Source of the DNA: G963675935 sp963675935 | Lineage (GTDB): Bacteria; Planctomycetota; Planctomycetia; Pirellulales; Thermoguttaceae | Reading direction: 5' to 3' | DNA length: 64,000 bases | NCBI GenBank assembly: GCA_963675935.2 | Contig: OY780964.2 | Coordinates: 372,001 to 436,000, forward strand | Shown here: piece after piece, positions 51,064 through 60,659 of the stretch | Layout: each line of letters begins with the position of its first letter | Position numbering within the stretch: the first letter of the stretch is position 1 | The notes under the pieces: model-generated | Told to the model about the DNA's origin: nothing | Seen by the model: the letters and a program-made list of their open reading frames with translations, nothing else | Database searches by the model: none | Made by a program: the position numbers and the translations under genes

Positions 51064-54000
51064 TTAGATTCCTCCATCGGAAACTCGCCATTCGAGAATG
51101 CCGCCCGAAAGGTTTGCCTTCAGTTGCACTTCGAGCCTCAACGCCGACGTTTCCACCGGGTCGAATGACATTGTGTTCCATGCGTCCTTGGTGATCGGAG
51201 CGATTTTCGCATTGCGAACCGCCTTCCATTCTGTGCCTTGGCGGTAAAGCAGACGCCACGACTGTGGGAGCCCGCAGCCGCCGGCGGGCGTGTCGTCGAA
51301 CCAATATACGCTCGCCCGGGAAATCTTTCTCGGCGACGCAAACTCGTATTGCACCCATTCCTCGCCGCCTTGGCGCGGCCACCAAGTGAAACGCGGGATG
51401 GATTGGTCATTCGAGCCGCTCGGAGTTTGGCCGTCCGACAGCGCGTCGATCGAATCGCGTTCGCCGCAGTGCGAGGCGCTCGCCGACATGGCTGGCCATT
51501 CCTGGGCGTCGGCGCCGTCGCCGACGACGGGAAACATGCCCAACCGCAGACGCGCCGCGCCCAAGGGAATCAGCGAGATTTCCTCGACGGGTTGCGTGGA
51601 CACTATCGGGCTTTGTCGGAGTTTCCCGATCATGTTGTTTTGGTCCATCTTCCAGCCCGGAATCTTCTTCGCTTTCGCCTTCAACCGCAGCGGCGCGGCG
51701 TCGGCCGTGAACGGATTCGCGGCCACGGGGCCTTCCTCCCGCATTAGTTCAAACGATTTCGCCGGCTCTTTCGCGTCAAGCACCAGCCCATAGTTCCATG
51801 CCGACTCGGGAAACGCTTCCCATTCCGGCCACTTCGCATTGCGGTTTCCATACTTCGCCCAATGTTCCTTGATGGCCAAGGAAAAAGCAAGCGGACCATA
51901 GCTCACCGAGGCCGCGTTGCAATTCTTCGGCCACCGGCGGATCGCGATTTGCATCGGAAGATGAAGCGTCACGACGTCGCCATTCTTCCATTGGCGATCG
52001 AGGACGATGAACGACAGCGGTTTCGGCTTCACATCGACGGCCGTGCCGTTGATCTCGACACTCGCGCCGTCGCACCATTGCGGCACGCGCAAGTAAAGCG
52101 GAAATCGCGTCGATTCCGGCAGAGTCAACTTGAATGTGATTGTATCATTAAACGGATAATCGGTTTCCTCATGAATGGTCGCTTTCACGCCGCCGGCCAC
52201 CTTGGCGGTCACTTCGCTGGCGGCGTAGAGCGATGCGCAGAGGCCGTTGTCGGCCGTCGCAAGCCACATTTCCTCGGCGTAATAAGGCCAGCCGTGCGAA
52301 ACATTGTGCTGGCAGCAGCGATAAACCTCGAAGGGACTATGGGAGAACATCGTGCCGCCGTTTTGCACGCCCGGCGATTTGTTCTTCGAGTCGAGCTGCA
52401 CCTGATTGACCGCCGTCAAGTAATGCAGGCCCTTCTGGTCGGGCGTCATCGCGGCGGGAAAACTGTTCAACGCGATTTCCTCGCAACGATCGGCCCAGAT
52501 CGGCTGGCCGGTGGCGCGGGTCAGCAACTCGAAGCTGTGCATGAACTCGACGATGCCGCAGGTTTCAAATCCGCCGCGTGGATCGAGATACCCCGGTCGG
52601 CAATTTTCATCGCCCACGAACGTGCCGCCGGGCTGCTGGCCGTACAACGACATCACCTTTTGATAGTTCCGCTCGGCCGATTGCAGGTCGTTCGCATCGC
52701 GCGACAACGGCCACACCAATGTTCCGGCGCGGAATCCTTGCGCGATGTTCACGTTGTGCCAATCCACAATGTCATGATTCCATCGAGCCATGCCGCGGTG
52801 AATCTTCTTGGCCAACTCCAACAGCCACGGCTCGCCGGTGCGATTGTAGAGCCACAGGGCGCTCTCGATGTTGTCGCCTGCGCGGAGCTTGGGCCAGTAG
52901 CCCTCGCCGAACGCGCTTTCCGGCAACGTGTTCTCCCACTTCAGGTAGCGTTTCATGACTTCCAAAGCACGCGGATCGCCGGTCGCTTCGTGGTAGCTCT
53001 GAAAAACATTGAGCATGACCATGTTCGGCCACAAGTCGGGCTTGCCGCCGAGGCCGGCCAGCATATCCCTGGGGCCGAACCAGCCGTCTTCTCGCTGCGA
53101 ATTCATCACGGCCTCGATCCATTTCCGAGCTTGGGCGATGACGGCGTCGTCCTTGAGCACATACCCTAGATCGCCGTAACCCTTGAGCCAGTAGGGCAAT
53201 TCTTCCCAGCCGCCGCTGCCGACGCCGTCCTTGTTGGCCCAGGCAACCTTGGCAAAATCGAGCCAGGCCGAAACCTCGGCCAGTCGGCCGGTCATGCCGT
53301 CGCGTTCCAATTCCAATTGATGCCGCAACCATCCCCGAGGCGTAACGCTGCCGATGGGCAATTTCACCAGCGGACTCGGCGCGAGCGGTTCGCGATTGCC
53401 GGCGTAGTGCGAATTGCGCGTCGTGGTCTTCGGCTTCTCGACGACGGAGGCCTTCGCCAAGCTGGAAGCGGCGTCGGCCGGCGGCGGAAGCGTTCCCGTC
53501 ACTCGCTGCAACGATTCGCTGCCGGCGATGAGTCGGCCGTCGGCAAAAACGCGCAAGCCCTTGCCTTTGCTGTAATGTTCGCCGGTCTTGTCGTAAAGAA
53601 TGGTCATAACTCGACCGTGATAGGGCGTCTTGTCGAGACAGAAATAGTCCCAGGTTCCCTCGGGAATCAAGGGATTGACCTCGACGGTGTTGTCCGACCG
53701 GGGGCGGAGCCCCACCAATCCGGAAATCACGAGATCGGCGAAACCGGAATGATTATAGTCCTTGCCGGTGTCTCCGCCGGTCAGCCAGCGGCCGTCCTTC
53801 GGGCTGGATGTCTCGCCAATCCAGGACTTCTTCGGGCTGTTGGTGTTGATTGGCTTTTGGGGATCACAGGCATTCGCGTATTGACTACCCGCATAGGTTT
53901 GCAGGGCATTGAAGTAGTCCTGCTTGCTCACCACGTTCTGTTTGTAGTTGTTCAGCAGGTTTGCCAGGGCAACGAGCGTCTGCGTGGTGGCATAGGGCCA

Positions 54001-55125
54001 GACTTGGCCGTTCCATCGGCAACCGCCCTCTTCGGAAAGGAACCTGGGGTGCCGTTGCTCGGCCGTGGTCAGGCCATATTTCGTCGAGAATCCTTGTGGA
54101 TCGGACAATTGTTTCCAAGCCACGCTGTACTGGGCGTCGGGGAGATTGAAGTACCAAGGAATGAAGCCGACCTCCTCGCGGACGCCAACCAACGTGTTGT
54201 TGTCATGGGAAGGATCGTTTCCATAGTTGCCATTGCAGCCGTCATAATCGCGCGTCTCGAAGAACTGGTCCTGCGAGTTCCAGAGTTTCTGCTGGATCAA
54301 GGTTTTGATTGCGGCGGCTTTGTCGCGATACTGCTGGGCCAGAACCTTCTTTCCGGCCAATTCCGCGGTTTTCGCGATGGCCAAGGCATCGCCGTACATA
54401 TAGCTGTTAATTGTCGGCCTCGCCCCCGAACCGCCAATCGACCACTCCATTCCATCCCAGGAATCGATTTGCCAGTAGAGTCCATTAGGCAACAACCGAC
54501 TGCGTTCACCCTCTTTGTTTTTATCCTTGGTCCATGCCTCGTAGTTGCGAACCATGCCGGGCAGCAGGCTAACCGCCAAGTCCTTGTTCGCATCGACCAG
54601 AAAACGCGCGTAAACAGCGTCGGCAAGCCAGTTGCTATAACCCTTGTCCACGCCGCCGGGATTGCCGCTCCCGTTGAAGTAGAACGTCTCGTAGTCATCC
54701 ATGTACTTCGGATCGCGAAGCCAACGGCCTTCGTAGATATGATGGCCCGCGGGGCAGTTGATGGTGTTGTAGGCTTTTCCCCAACTGACCGGAGGCAAGA
54801 ACTCGGTTACGACAAAACCTTCCGGCGTCTTCCTGATGTGTTTCCGATAAACCCACCAACGGAAGTAGTAGGTTTTTTCCAGCAGCTTGTCGGGACACTC
54901 AAATCTGGGAATGTTGTCGATCAACCAATCCAACGAGGAAGTGTTGGGAATGGCGTTTACAATGCTCTCCTTATCAACCCGGTTGAATTCTTCGACGTAA
55001 TGCTTGAACGAGTCGGCTTTCAACGGGCTTTCGTCAGCCGCCATCGACGGCGTCAAGAGCGCAAAGCCAGCCGCAAACAAAAGGAATACGGCAATCCCGA
55101 TCGTCTTCATCGCTGCAATCTTCAT
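51064..55125 (-). CDS. Secreted fusion: MGH1-like glycoside hydrolase, GH127 (DUF1680) and discoidin-like domain
   Basis: The 1353-residue protein starts with a signal peptide (TIGIAVFLLFAAGFALLTPSMA). Residues about 35-545 form an alpha-toroid like MGH1/GH63-type hydrolases (YNTINCPAGHHIYEGRWLRD, ARPTINSYMYGDALAIAKTA, VGFIPWYFNLPD, WPYATTQTLVALANLLNNY). This part is a close relative of the PEP-CTERM protein at 57825-59558. Residues about 575-1190 match beta-L-arabinofuranosidases of GH127: ETCGIVEFMHSFELL near 855 and YRCCQHNVSHGWP near 936 hold the metal-binding Cys residues. The last 150 residues (EEWVQYEFASPRKISRASVYWFDD) look like an F5/8-type binding module. It probably trims arabinose-containing polysaccharides outside the cytoplasm. 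Confidence 0.87.
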   Translation of the reverse strand: MKIAAMKTIGIAVFLLFAAGFALLTPSMAADESPLKADSFKHYVEEFNRVDKESIVNAIPNTSSLDWLIDNIPRFECPDKLLEKTYYFRWWVYRKHIRKTPEGFVVTEFLPPVSWGKAYNTINCPAGHHIYEGRWLRDPKYMDDYETFYFNGSGNPGGVDKGYSNWLADAVYARFLVDANKDLAVSLLPGMVRNYEAWTKDKNKEGERSRLLPNGLYWQIDSWDGMEWSIGGSGARPTINSYMYGDALAIAKTAELAGKKVLAQQYRDKAAAIKTLIQQKLWNSQDQFFETRDYDGCNGNYGNDPSHDNNTLVGVREEVGFIPWYFNLPDAQYSVAWKQLSDPQGFSTKYGLTTAEQRHPRFLSEEGGCRWNGQVWPYATTQTLVALANLLNNYKQNVVSKQDYFNALQTYAGSQYANACDPQKPINTNSPKKSWIGETSSPKDGRWLTGGDTGKDYNHSGFADLVISGLVGLRPRSDNTVEVNPLIPEGTWDYFCLDKTPYHGRVMTILYDKTGEHYSKGKGLRVFADGRLIAGSESLQRVTGTLPPPADAASSLAKASVVEKPKTTTRNSHYAGNREPLAPSPLVKLPIGSVTPRGWLRHQLELERDGMTGRLAEVSAWLDFAKVAWANKDGVGSGGWEELPYWLKGYGDLGYVLKDDAVIAQARKWIEAVMNSQREDGWFGPRDMLAGLGGKPDLWPNMVMLNVFQSYHEATGDPRALEVMKRYLKWENTLPESAFGEGYWPKLRAGDNIESALWLYNRTGEPWLLELAKKIHRGMARWNHDIVDWHNVNIAQGFRAGTLVWPLSRDANDLQSAERNYQKVMSLYGQQPGGTFVGDENCRPGYLDPRGGFETCGIVEFMHSFELLTRATGQPIWADRCEEIALNSFPAAMTPDQKGLHYLTAVNQVQLDSKNKSPGVQNGGTMFSHSPFEVYRCCQHNVSHGWPYYAEEMWLATADNGLCASLYAASEVTAKVAGGVKATIHEETDYPFNDTITFKLTLPESTRFPLYLRVPQWCDGASVEINGTAVDVKPKPLSFIVLDRQWKNGDVVTLHLPMQIAIRRWPKNCNAASVSYGPLAFSLAIKEHWAKYGNRNAKWPEWEAFPESAWNYGLVLDAKEPAKSFELMREEGPVAANPFTADAAPLRLKAKAKKIPGWKMDQNNMIGKLRQSPIVSTQPVEEISLIPLGAARLRLGMFPVVGDGADAQEWPAMSASASHCGERDSIDALSDGQTPSGSNDQSIPRFTWWPRQGGEEWVQYEFASPRKISRASVYWFDDTPAGGCGLPQSWRLLYRQGTEWKAVRNAKIAPITKDAWNTMSFDPVETSALRLEVQLKANLSGGILEWRVSDGGI

Positions 55126-55193
55126 GGGGCGGCCCTTGAAAGGAAGGTGGGTGTGGTGTGGTGTGAAACAGGCGGGAAATCAACGGGGAGACG

Positions 55194-55670
55194 TCAGCGA
55201 GGCGTGGAACTTGGCGGGAGCTTTAGCCGAGCGAACTCCTCGGCCGTGTATTCCTTGACCTTCATGCCGAGATCAATGGCCATCCGTTTGCCGTCCTTGC
55301 CTTGCTGTTCGTAAGCAATAATAGGCATGTTCCCAGGCGACATCTTGTTTCGTCCCGCCATGACTTTACGAAAATCTATCCCCCAGACGATTACGTAAGG
55401 CTGACCGTCCCTGGGCGAACGCAATAGCGTTTGCGGGTCGCCCATTTTCTCCAGCACCGGCATAATCTCGTTGATGCTTCTCGGCGGATTGCCCTGCCCG
55501 GCAACTTGCTTGTAGGCCATCGCCACGCAAGCCAGATTGTTGCCGTCTTCAGACCGCTTGACGGCGACGGTTTGCTTCCCGCAACCGAGAACCATTATGG
55601 CGGACGCAAGGAAGGCCAAGACGATAAACGTGCGCCCAATTGTTCTCAAATGATTTTCACAAGCATTCAT
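55194..55670 (-). CDS. Small lipoprotein next to the DUF1559 gene
   Basis: A 158-residue protein from ATG 55670, with GAGGA 5 bp before it; a GTG at 55682 is less likely. The signal ends in a lipobox (SAIMVLGCGKQ), so it is lipid-anchored. The mature part (GNPPRSINEIMPVLEKMGDP, GQPYVIVWGIDF) is of a kind often encoded beside DUF1559 pseudopilins in planctomycetes; function unknown. It starts 38 bp after the DUF1559 gene. Confidence 0.75.
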   Translation of the reverse strand: MNACENHLRTIGRTFIVLAFLASAIMVLGCGKQTVAVKRSEDGNNLACVAMAYKQVAGQGNPPRSINEIMPVLEKMGDPQTLLRSPRDGQPYVIVWGIDFRKVMAGRNKMSPGNMPIIAYEQQGKDGKRMAIDLGMKVKEYTAEEFARLKLPPSSTPR

Positions 55671-55708
55671 TGCATTCCTCACGAATATCCCGCAAGTTCA
55701 GTCTAAAA

Positions 55709-56596
55709 TTAAAATTTGGAACCGTCAATGGCCTTGCCGTCATCGCGGTTGCACAAGTATTTGAACACGTCGAGTTGAATTGTATAACTAAGGGAGTGGA
55801 CCGATCCGTCGCACAGGACCGCGTTGAATCCGGCGGCATGGGGGGAACCGAAAAAGTCGTAGTTGTCTTCCGCGATGCCCTCAACGTCTTGCATCGGTTG
55901 TTTGGCGCCGAAGCGGATGGAATCCCAGCCCCAGCCGAGAAACCATCCCAGGTTGTCGCCCCAAGATCCGCCCTCATAGCAAGTGGTGGGAACATACTTT
56001 TCGCCCGCCAAAACCGTGTTGCTCATTCCGTCCTTGAAATCGGAGGGCTTCGCTCCTGGGAATGGGCCGGTGGGAGTGCTGGCCGGATAGAGAAATGCAC
56101 CGAGCCCCTTTGTGTCTCCTTCGTTGGTGTCTCCTCCGTTGCCGGCATAGTCGCCAAGAGCGATGGCATAAGTGGAACTGTATTGCATTTTCGGGGCGGC
56201 ACGGCGGCTCGGGCAGTTGCAATTCACCGGAAGCCTCATTCCTTGCACCTTGAGATCGTCGGTTTCAGCCCACACGGCCTCCTGCTCGAGGTATGGCAAG
56301 AGCTGATAATTCCAACCCCACGCTTGCTGAGGCGCGACAGCCGGCGTGCCGTTTTGGATGCGGAAATGGGCAATATAGAACAAATCGCCGCCGCTGGGGA
56401 AGCACGACAGGGCGGACAAATGATTATGCGCGGCCACTCCCATTTGCTTGAGATTGTTTTGGCACTGCATTCGCCGCGCCGCCTCGCGCGCCGCTTGTAC
56501 GGCCGGAAGCAACAGCGCGATCAAAATGCCGATGATCGTGATGACGACCAAAAGCTCGACCAGAGTAAAACCGTGATTTCGACGATGCGTCGCCAT
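55709..56596 (-). CDS. DUF1559 pseudopilin-like protein
   Basis: A protein of 295 residues from ATG 56596 with AAAGGAG about 9 bp before it. The prepilin cleavage and methylation site is HGFTLVELLVVITIIGILIALLLPA in part (GFTLVELLVVI), followed by the diagnostic VQAAREAARRMQCQNNLKQMG. The C-terminal domain ends SPHAAGFNAVLCDGSVHSLSYTI, the H-x-G-G/DGSV ending of DUF1559. Planctomycetes have tens of such proteins; they are probably surface or secretion pseudopilins. It lies between glycoside hydrolase genes on the same strand. Confidence 0.92.
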   Translation of the reverse strand: MATHRRNHGFTLVELLVVITIIGILIALLLPAVQAAREAARRMQCQNNLKQMGVAAHNHLSALSCFPSGGDLFYIAHFRIQNGTPAVAPQQAWGWNYQLLPYLEQEAVWAETDDLKVQGMRLPVNCNCPSRRAAPKMQYSSTYAIALGDYAGNGGDTNEGDTKGLGAFLYPASTPTGPFPGAKPSDFKDGMSNTVLAGEKYVPTTCYEGGSWGDNLGWFLGWGWDSIRFGAKQPMQDVEGIAEDNYDFFGSPHAAGFNAVLCDGSVHSLSYTIQLDVFKYLCNRDDGKAIDGSKF

Positions 56597-56678
56597 GACA
56601 AGAGACTCCTTTACACGACAAGAATTCATAACAACAAAGAATGGGAAAGTAAGATCGTTGCCGTCCGTCAAATTCGGG

Positions 56679-57767
56679 TTACAGCGGCTTGTCGGTCAAC
56701 AGACCTATGCCGCGCCCTTCTTTTCCGACGGCGTTGTAAAACAGGTGCCACGTTTCATTTTTTGAGTTGTAAACCAGCGAGATTTTGTGGGCATGATCCG
56801 AATCAAGCCCCAGGGGATGACCACCAGCCAAGACGATCGGCTCACGCCGGGAAGTCCAATGCAGCAAATCGCGGGAGAAAGCAAGCATCACGTGGGCGTG
56901 CTCGCTCTTTAGACCGAAATAGAACATCACCCAATGGTCGCCGTCGCGATATACCTTGCCGTCGGCGACCATGCGAGCGTCCTCGCAATCAGCCCGATTG
57001 CGGACGACGGGGTTTTCGGCATAACGAACCCATTTCAGCAAATCGCTCGAAACCGCCGCGCCCATCTGCTCCGTGTGCCCGTTGGCGGCGTTGTAGAAGT
57101 CGTAGAACTTGCCCGCGTGTTCAACCAGAAACGGTTGATAGATGCAGTCTTTCTCCCACTCCTTCACATCAGGGTCGTATATCGAAAGAACGGAGCTAGG
57201 GCGATCCTTGGCGCGCCGCCAGTGGATGCCGTCGTCGCTTTCCGCCAAGCCCTCGTAGCCGGGACGCAGCTCATAACCGCCTTGATGCGGATAGGCGCCG
57301 TAGAGCGACCAGTATTTGCCGTTCCGTTTTTTAAGTGTCCGAGGCGAGGCGATGTCATAGGATTCGTACAGGAAACCGCCGAGCACCACTCCGCCATGAT
57401 CGAAATCGCCCTCATGGCCGTAGCCCATCGCAAGGCCGAGTTGTTTCCAATGCACTAAATCTTTGCTGACCGCCGCGAACGACTGATAGCCGCGGCCATC
57501 GAACCCGATGAACGTCATGTACCATTTCGGATCGTTGGGAATCTGGTACACGGATGGCACGTCGGTCATCTGCACGTCGGGAAAGCCGGGAATGTTCGGC
57601 TTCGACGCGATCACATGCTCCGGCTGATAGTTTTTCCAGCCGAGAAATTTCTGCGACCATTTTTCCACGGTGGCGGCGTCGATGTCGTGTTCGGCGGCTT
57701 GTATGCCGCGCGATCCGAAGAGGACGGCCAAGGAAATCGTCAGAACTATTGTGAAAAACCTTTTCAT
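56679..57767 (-). CDS. Secreted GH43/GH32-type beta-propeller glycosidase
   Basis: The 362-residue protein has a signal peptide (MKRFFTIVLTISLAVLFGSRGIQA). The repeated propeller strands (KWYMTFIGFDGRGYQSFAAVSKDLVHWKQLG in part, YWSLYGAYPHQ, GLAESDDGIHWRRA, KFYDFYNAANGHTEQMGAAVSSDLLKWV in part, HWVMFYFG, HLFYNAVG) show the five-bladed fold of GH43, GH32 and GH130. DPDV and DCEDARMV may hold acidic catalytic residues. The exact family and substrate are unclear; arabinan or fructan-type substrates fit the neighbours. Confidence 0.75.
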   Translation of the reverse strand: MKRFFTIVLTISLAVLFGSRGIQAAEHDIDAATVEKWSQKFLGWKNYQPEHVIASKPNIPGFPDVQMTDVPSVYQIPNDPKWYMTFIGFDGRGYQSFAAVSKDLVHWKQLGLAMGYGHEGDFDHGGVVLGGFLYESYDIASPRTLKKRNGKYWSLYGAYPHQGGYELRPGYEGLAESDDGIHWRRAKDRPSSVLSIYDPDVKEWEKDCIYQPFLVEHAGKFYDFYNAANGHTEQMGAAVSSDLLKWVRYAENPVVRNRADCEDARMVADGKVYRDGDHWVMFYFGLKSEHAHVMLAFSRDLLHWTSRREPIVLAGGHPLGLDSDHAHKISLVYNSKNETWHLFYNAVGKEGRGIGLLTDKPL

Positions 57768-57824
57768 GCTGAATGCTTAATCGTGGATGTCGCTTTGTGG
57801 AAAAACACTGGTGATGTATTGCGT

Positions 57825-59558
57825 TTACTTCCTCTTCCTGCAAGCACACGCCAACAGGCCGATGACGACGGCCGCCAACATCGTCAAACTGGCAGGCTCC
57901 GGTATTGCAGTCATCGATACTTCAATCTTCGTGAGCGTGTCGCTGTGAGCGATTTCCACCCCATCGACCCAGACTTGCAGGCCGGCGCCATGGCCGTACT
58001 TCGCGCCGGTCTTGTCCCAGAATATCGTCAGGGTCTTTCCGTGATACTCGACGTCGTCCAGGCAGAAATAATCCCATGTGCCGTCGGGCACCAAGGGATT
58101 GATCTCGAGGATGTCGTCGGCTCGCGGGCGTAGTCCCACAAGCCCGGAGATTATCAGGTCGCAGTAGGAAGAATGATTATAGTCTTTCCCCATGCCGTTA
58201 TCGGTCCAAATGCCGGTATTGGGGTTCATGTCCTCGTCGATCCAGGACACGACGGCGCCGTTGGCCAACGTCTTTTTCTGACTCTCGCTGTAGGTTTGCA
58301 GCGCGTTAAAGTAATCTTTTTTGCCGATCACGTCCTGCTGATAGTTGTTTAATAAATTGGCCAGCGCCGTAAGCGTCTGAGAAGTGGCGTAGGGCCAAAC
58401 CATTCCGTCCCAATAACAACCGTCCGTGTGGGCCTTGAAATACGGCGATCGTTGGTCGACCGTGGTGATGCCATACTTGGCGGCGAACACCTTGGGGTCG
58501 ATTAATTGCTTCCAAGCCTCGTTGTACTGGCCACCATCAGGCAAATTAAAATACCAGGGAATAAATCCAATCTCCTCCCGGACGCCGACCAACGTGTCGT
58601 TGACGTAGACAGGATCGTTTCCCCAGTAACTCTTGCAACTGTCATAAGCTCGCGTCTCGAAGAACTGATCCTTCGAGTTCCAGAGTTTTCCTTGGACCAG
58701 TGTTTTGATCGCGGCCGCTTTGGCGTAATACTGATTGGCCAGGGCCGTATTCCCGGCCAATTGCGCGGTTTTCGCGATGGCCAAGGCGTCGCCGTACATG
58801 TAGCTGTTGATCGTCGGTCTGGCACCCGTCCGACTTACATTATACTCCATTCCATCCCAAGCGTCGAATTGCCAATACAGTCCGTTTGGCAACAACCGGC
58901 TGCGATCGCTGCCCGAGGTCGGGTTTTGGGGGCAGTTGGGCGACGTATCCTTGCCCCACGCCTCGTAATTTTTCACCATGCCCGACAACAGACTGACCGG
59001 CACGTTCTTGTCGCCGCTGACCAAATAACGCGAATAAACGGCGTCGGCCAGCCAAGTGCTGTAGCACTTGCTTGCGCCGCCCGCGTCGCCGGTTCCGGCG
59101 AAGTAGAACTTGCTGTAGTCGTTCATGTACTTGGAATCGCGAAGCCAACGGCCTTCGTAGATATGATGTCCGGCGGCGCAATTGATCGTATTGTAGTTCT
59201 TCGCCCAACTGGCGTTGGGAAGAAACTCGGTGACAACGAACCCTTCCGGGCTGTTGACAATGTGTTTCCGATATTCCCACCAGCGGAAGTAGTATGTTTT
59301 CTCCATCTGCTTGTCGGGACACTCAAACCGGGGCACATTGTCGGCCATCCAACTGTACGCCGAGGCGTTGGGGATCGCGTTGATCACCGTCTCTTTGTCG
59401 GTCGAGTTGAATTCGCTGACGTAATGCTTGAACGAATCCGCCGTAAGGATCTTGCCTGAATCGGCGGCCATCGACGGCGTCGCGGAGATCAGCCACGCCA
59501 CAAACAAAATGGCGCCGGCGATGATAGACGCTCTTAGCTTCCGTTCCGTTGTCGCCAT
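57825..59558 (-). CDS. PEP-CTERM-anchored MGH1-like glycoside hydrolase
   Basis: From ATG 59558 (MATTERKLRAS) the protein has 577 residues; ATG 59582 is possible, and the longer open frame to 59744 is repeat DNA. After the signal peptide the catalytic toroid is highly similar to residues 35-545 of the 1353-residue fusion (shared YNTINC, GHHIYEGRWLRDSKYM, SRLLPNGLYWQ, ARPTINSYMYGDALAIAKTA, FFETR, VGVREE, GFIPWYFNLPD). The C-terminus is a PEP-CTERM signal: IPEPASL, a hydrophobic helix and CRKRK, for exosortase processing. The two genes are paralogues; this one is sorted to the surface, the other is fused to GH127. Confidence 0.85.
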   Translation of the reverse strand: MATTERKLRASIIAGAILFVAWLISATPSMAADSGKILTADSFKHYVSEFNSTDKETVINAIPNASAYSWMADNVPRFECPDKQMEKTYYFRWWEYRKHIVNSPEGFVVTEFLPNASWAKNYNTINCAAGHHIYEGRWLRDSKYMNDYSKFYFAGTGDAGGASKCYSTWLADAVYSRYLVSGDKNVPVSLLSGMVKNYEAWGKDTSPNCPQNPTSGSDRSRLLPNGLYWQFDAWDGMEYNVSRTGARPTINSYMYGDALAIAKTAQLAGNTALANQYYAKAAAIKTLVQGKLWNSKDQFFETRAYDSCKSYWGNDPVYVNDTLVGVREEIGFIPWYFNLPDGGQYNEAWKQLIDPKVFAAKYGITTVDQRSPYFKAHTDGCYWDGMVWPYATSQTLTALANLLNNYQQDVIGKKDYFNALQTYSESQKKTLANGAVVSWIDEDMNPNTGIWTDNGMGKDYNHSSYCDLIISGLVGLRPRADDILEINPLVPDGTWDYFCLDDVEYHGKTLTIFWDKTGAKYGHGAGLQVWVDGVEIAHSDTLTKIEVSMTAIPEPASLTMLAAVVIGLLACACRKRK

Positions 59559-59606
59559 GATGAAAGTGAATCCTTTTGACATATTCTTTTTATAGTAGGA
59601 ATTCCC

Positions 59607-59672
59607 GTTTAGCCGGTGGGCTTGTACGCCGCGTAGTTGCTCGACGCGGCGAACAAGTTCACCGGCTAAACG
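59607..59672. repeat. Family A palindromic element
   Basis: 66-bp copy (GTTTAGCCGGTGGGCTTGTACGCC ... AAGTTCACCGGCTAAAC). It is followed at about 59694-59717 by a CCTCTCCCGC/GCGGGAGAGG hairpin that may be a terminator of the gene at 59767-60507. Confidence 0.75.
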
Positions 59673-59766
59673 GGTTGCTCTCTGCCCGGCCCCTCTCCCG
59701 CTGGGCGGGAGAGGGGCGGATTTCTTGCTGGGGCGGCAGTTCAACAGTGTGCCAACCCAGGCTGGA

Positions 59767-60507
59767 CTACTTACGCTTGCGCCAGGCGTAGGCCACCAAG
59801 CCCATGAGGCCGCAAATAAGCAGCGTCATAGTGCCCGGCTCGGGGACGGCCAGCGACAACGTGTGGCCAGAAACCTGGAATGCGTTGAAGTTGGACTGCA
59901 CCACGCCGTTCACCCGGATAAATCCGTCGGTGACCAATGTTTGATAATCCGCCAAGACCTTGTTGCTGACGGTCAGGGTGGCCAGAGAACCGCTGGCGAA
60001 GCTGATCCAGTTCGGGCTGTTGGCATCCTTGTCGAAAGCCACATCCGTCGCGGAAATGGCGGCGCTGCCCGAGAGATTCAAGGTAGAACCACCGCATCCA
60101 GTTCCCATTTGCGAGAAATTCAGAAGCCCGATCGCGGCGGTGCTATTGCCGGTCATGTTCCATGTCGCCGTAGTCTTATCACCCGGTCCCATGCGAACGC
60201 TTGTGACATTCCCGCCCGTTGTGATCAGGCCGGCGTTTCCCGACATGTTGTAGATGCCCACGCAATCAATTTCGCCAATGGCCATGCCCCAGGAGGTGTT
60301 GGCGGTTACAAGGCCGCCCGTTTGGTTTAGAGTGCCGTTAGACCTTGAGCCAATGGCAAACCACGAATCCGTAGTGTCCAATGTCTTATCGGTGGACCAA
60401 GTCTCCGTCGCGCCGCCGGTAATGCTAATGCCGGCAGCCCAGCTCGCGCTGGCGAATCCCAACAGAACGGTCGCAACCGCGGCGCACACAAAAATCGAGC
60501 GTTTCAT
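59767..60507 (-). CDS. PEP-CTERM surface protein, beta-helix-like
   Basis: From ATG 60507 the protein has 246 residues. A signal peptide (MKRSIFVCAAVATVLLGFASASWA) is followed by a region rich in Gly, Thr, Asn and Ser with short repeats (GTLNQTGGLVTAN, GIYNMSGNAGLITTGGN, ATWNMTGNSTAAIGLLN, STLNLSGSAAISAT), typical of a beta-helix. The C-terminus is VPEPGTMTLLICGLMGLVAYAWRKRK (in part VPEPGTM and WRKRK), a PEP-CTERM sorting signal. It is probably exposed at the surface. No enzyme motif. Confidence 0.85.
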   Translation of the reverse strand: MKRSIFVCAAVATVLLGFASASWAAGISITGGATETWSTDKTLDTTDSWFAIGSRSNGTLNQTGGLVTANTSWGMAIGEIDCVGIYNMSGNAGLITTGGNVTSVRMGPGDKTTATWNMTGNSTAAIGLLNFSQMGTGCGGSTLNLSGSAAISATDVAFDKDANSPNWISFASGSLATLTVSNKVLADYQTLVTDGFIRVNGVVQSNFNAFQVSGHTLSLAVPEPGTMTLLICGLMGLVAYAWRKRK

Positions 60508-60659
60508 TACAGTATCTCCGAGAAAGAAACCACGAACATTTTCCCCGGCCGAACACTCGGCCAAAAGGGGATTATCACGCACTATCTTGTTTTCAAGCTC
60601 GCTTCAGGGATAGGTCTCGTCGAGACCATCCGACAACTCTCCAAACGAAGCATGCCGGA

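Noticed and set aside
53317..55314. 665-residue frame opposite the glycoside hydrolase fusion
   Set aside because: Antisense shadow; the minus-strand gene has a signal peptide and conserved hydrolase motifs.
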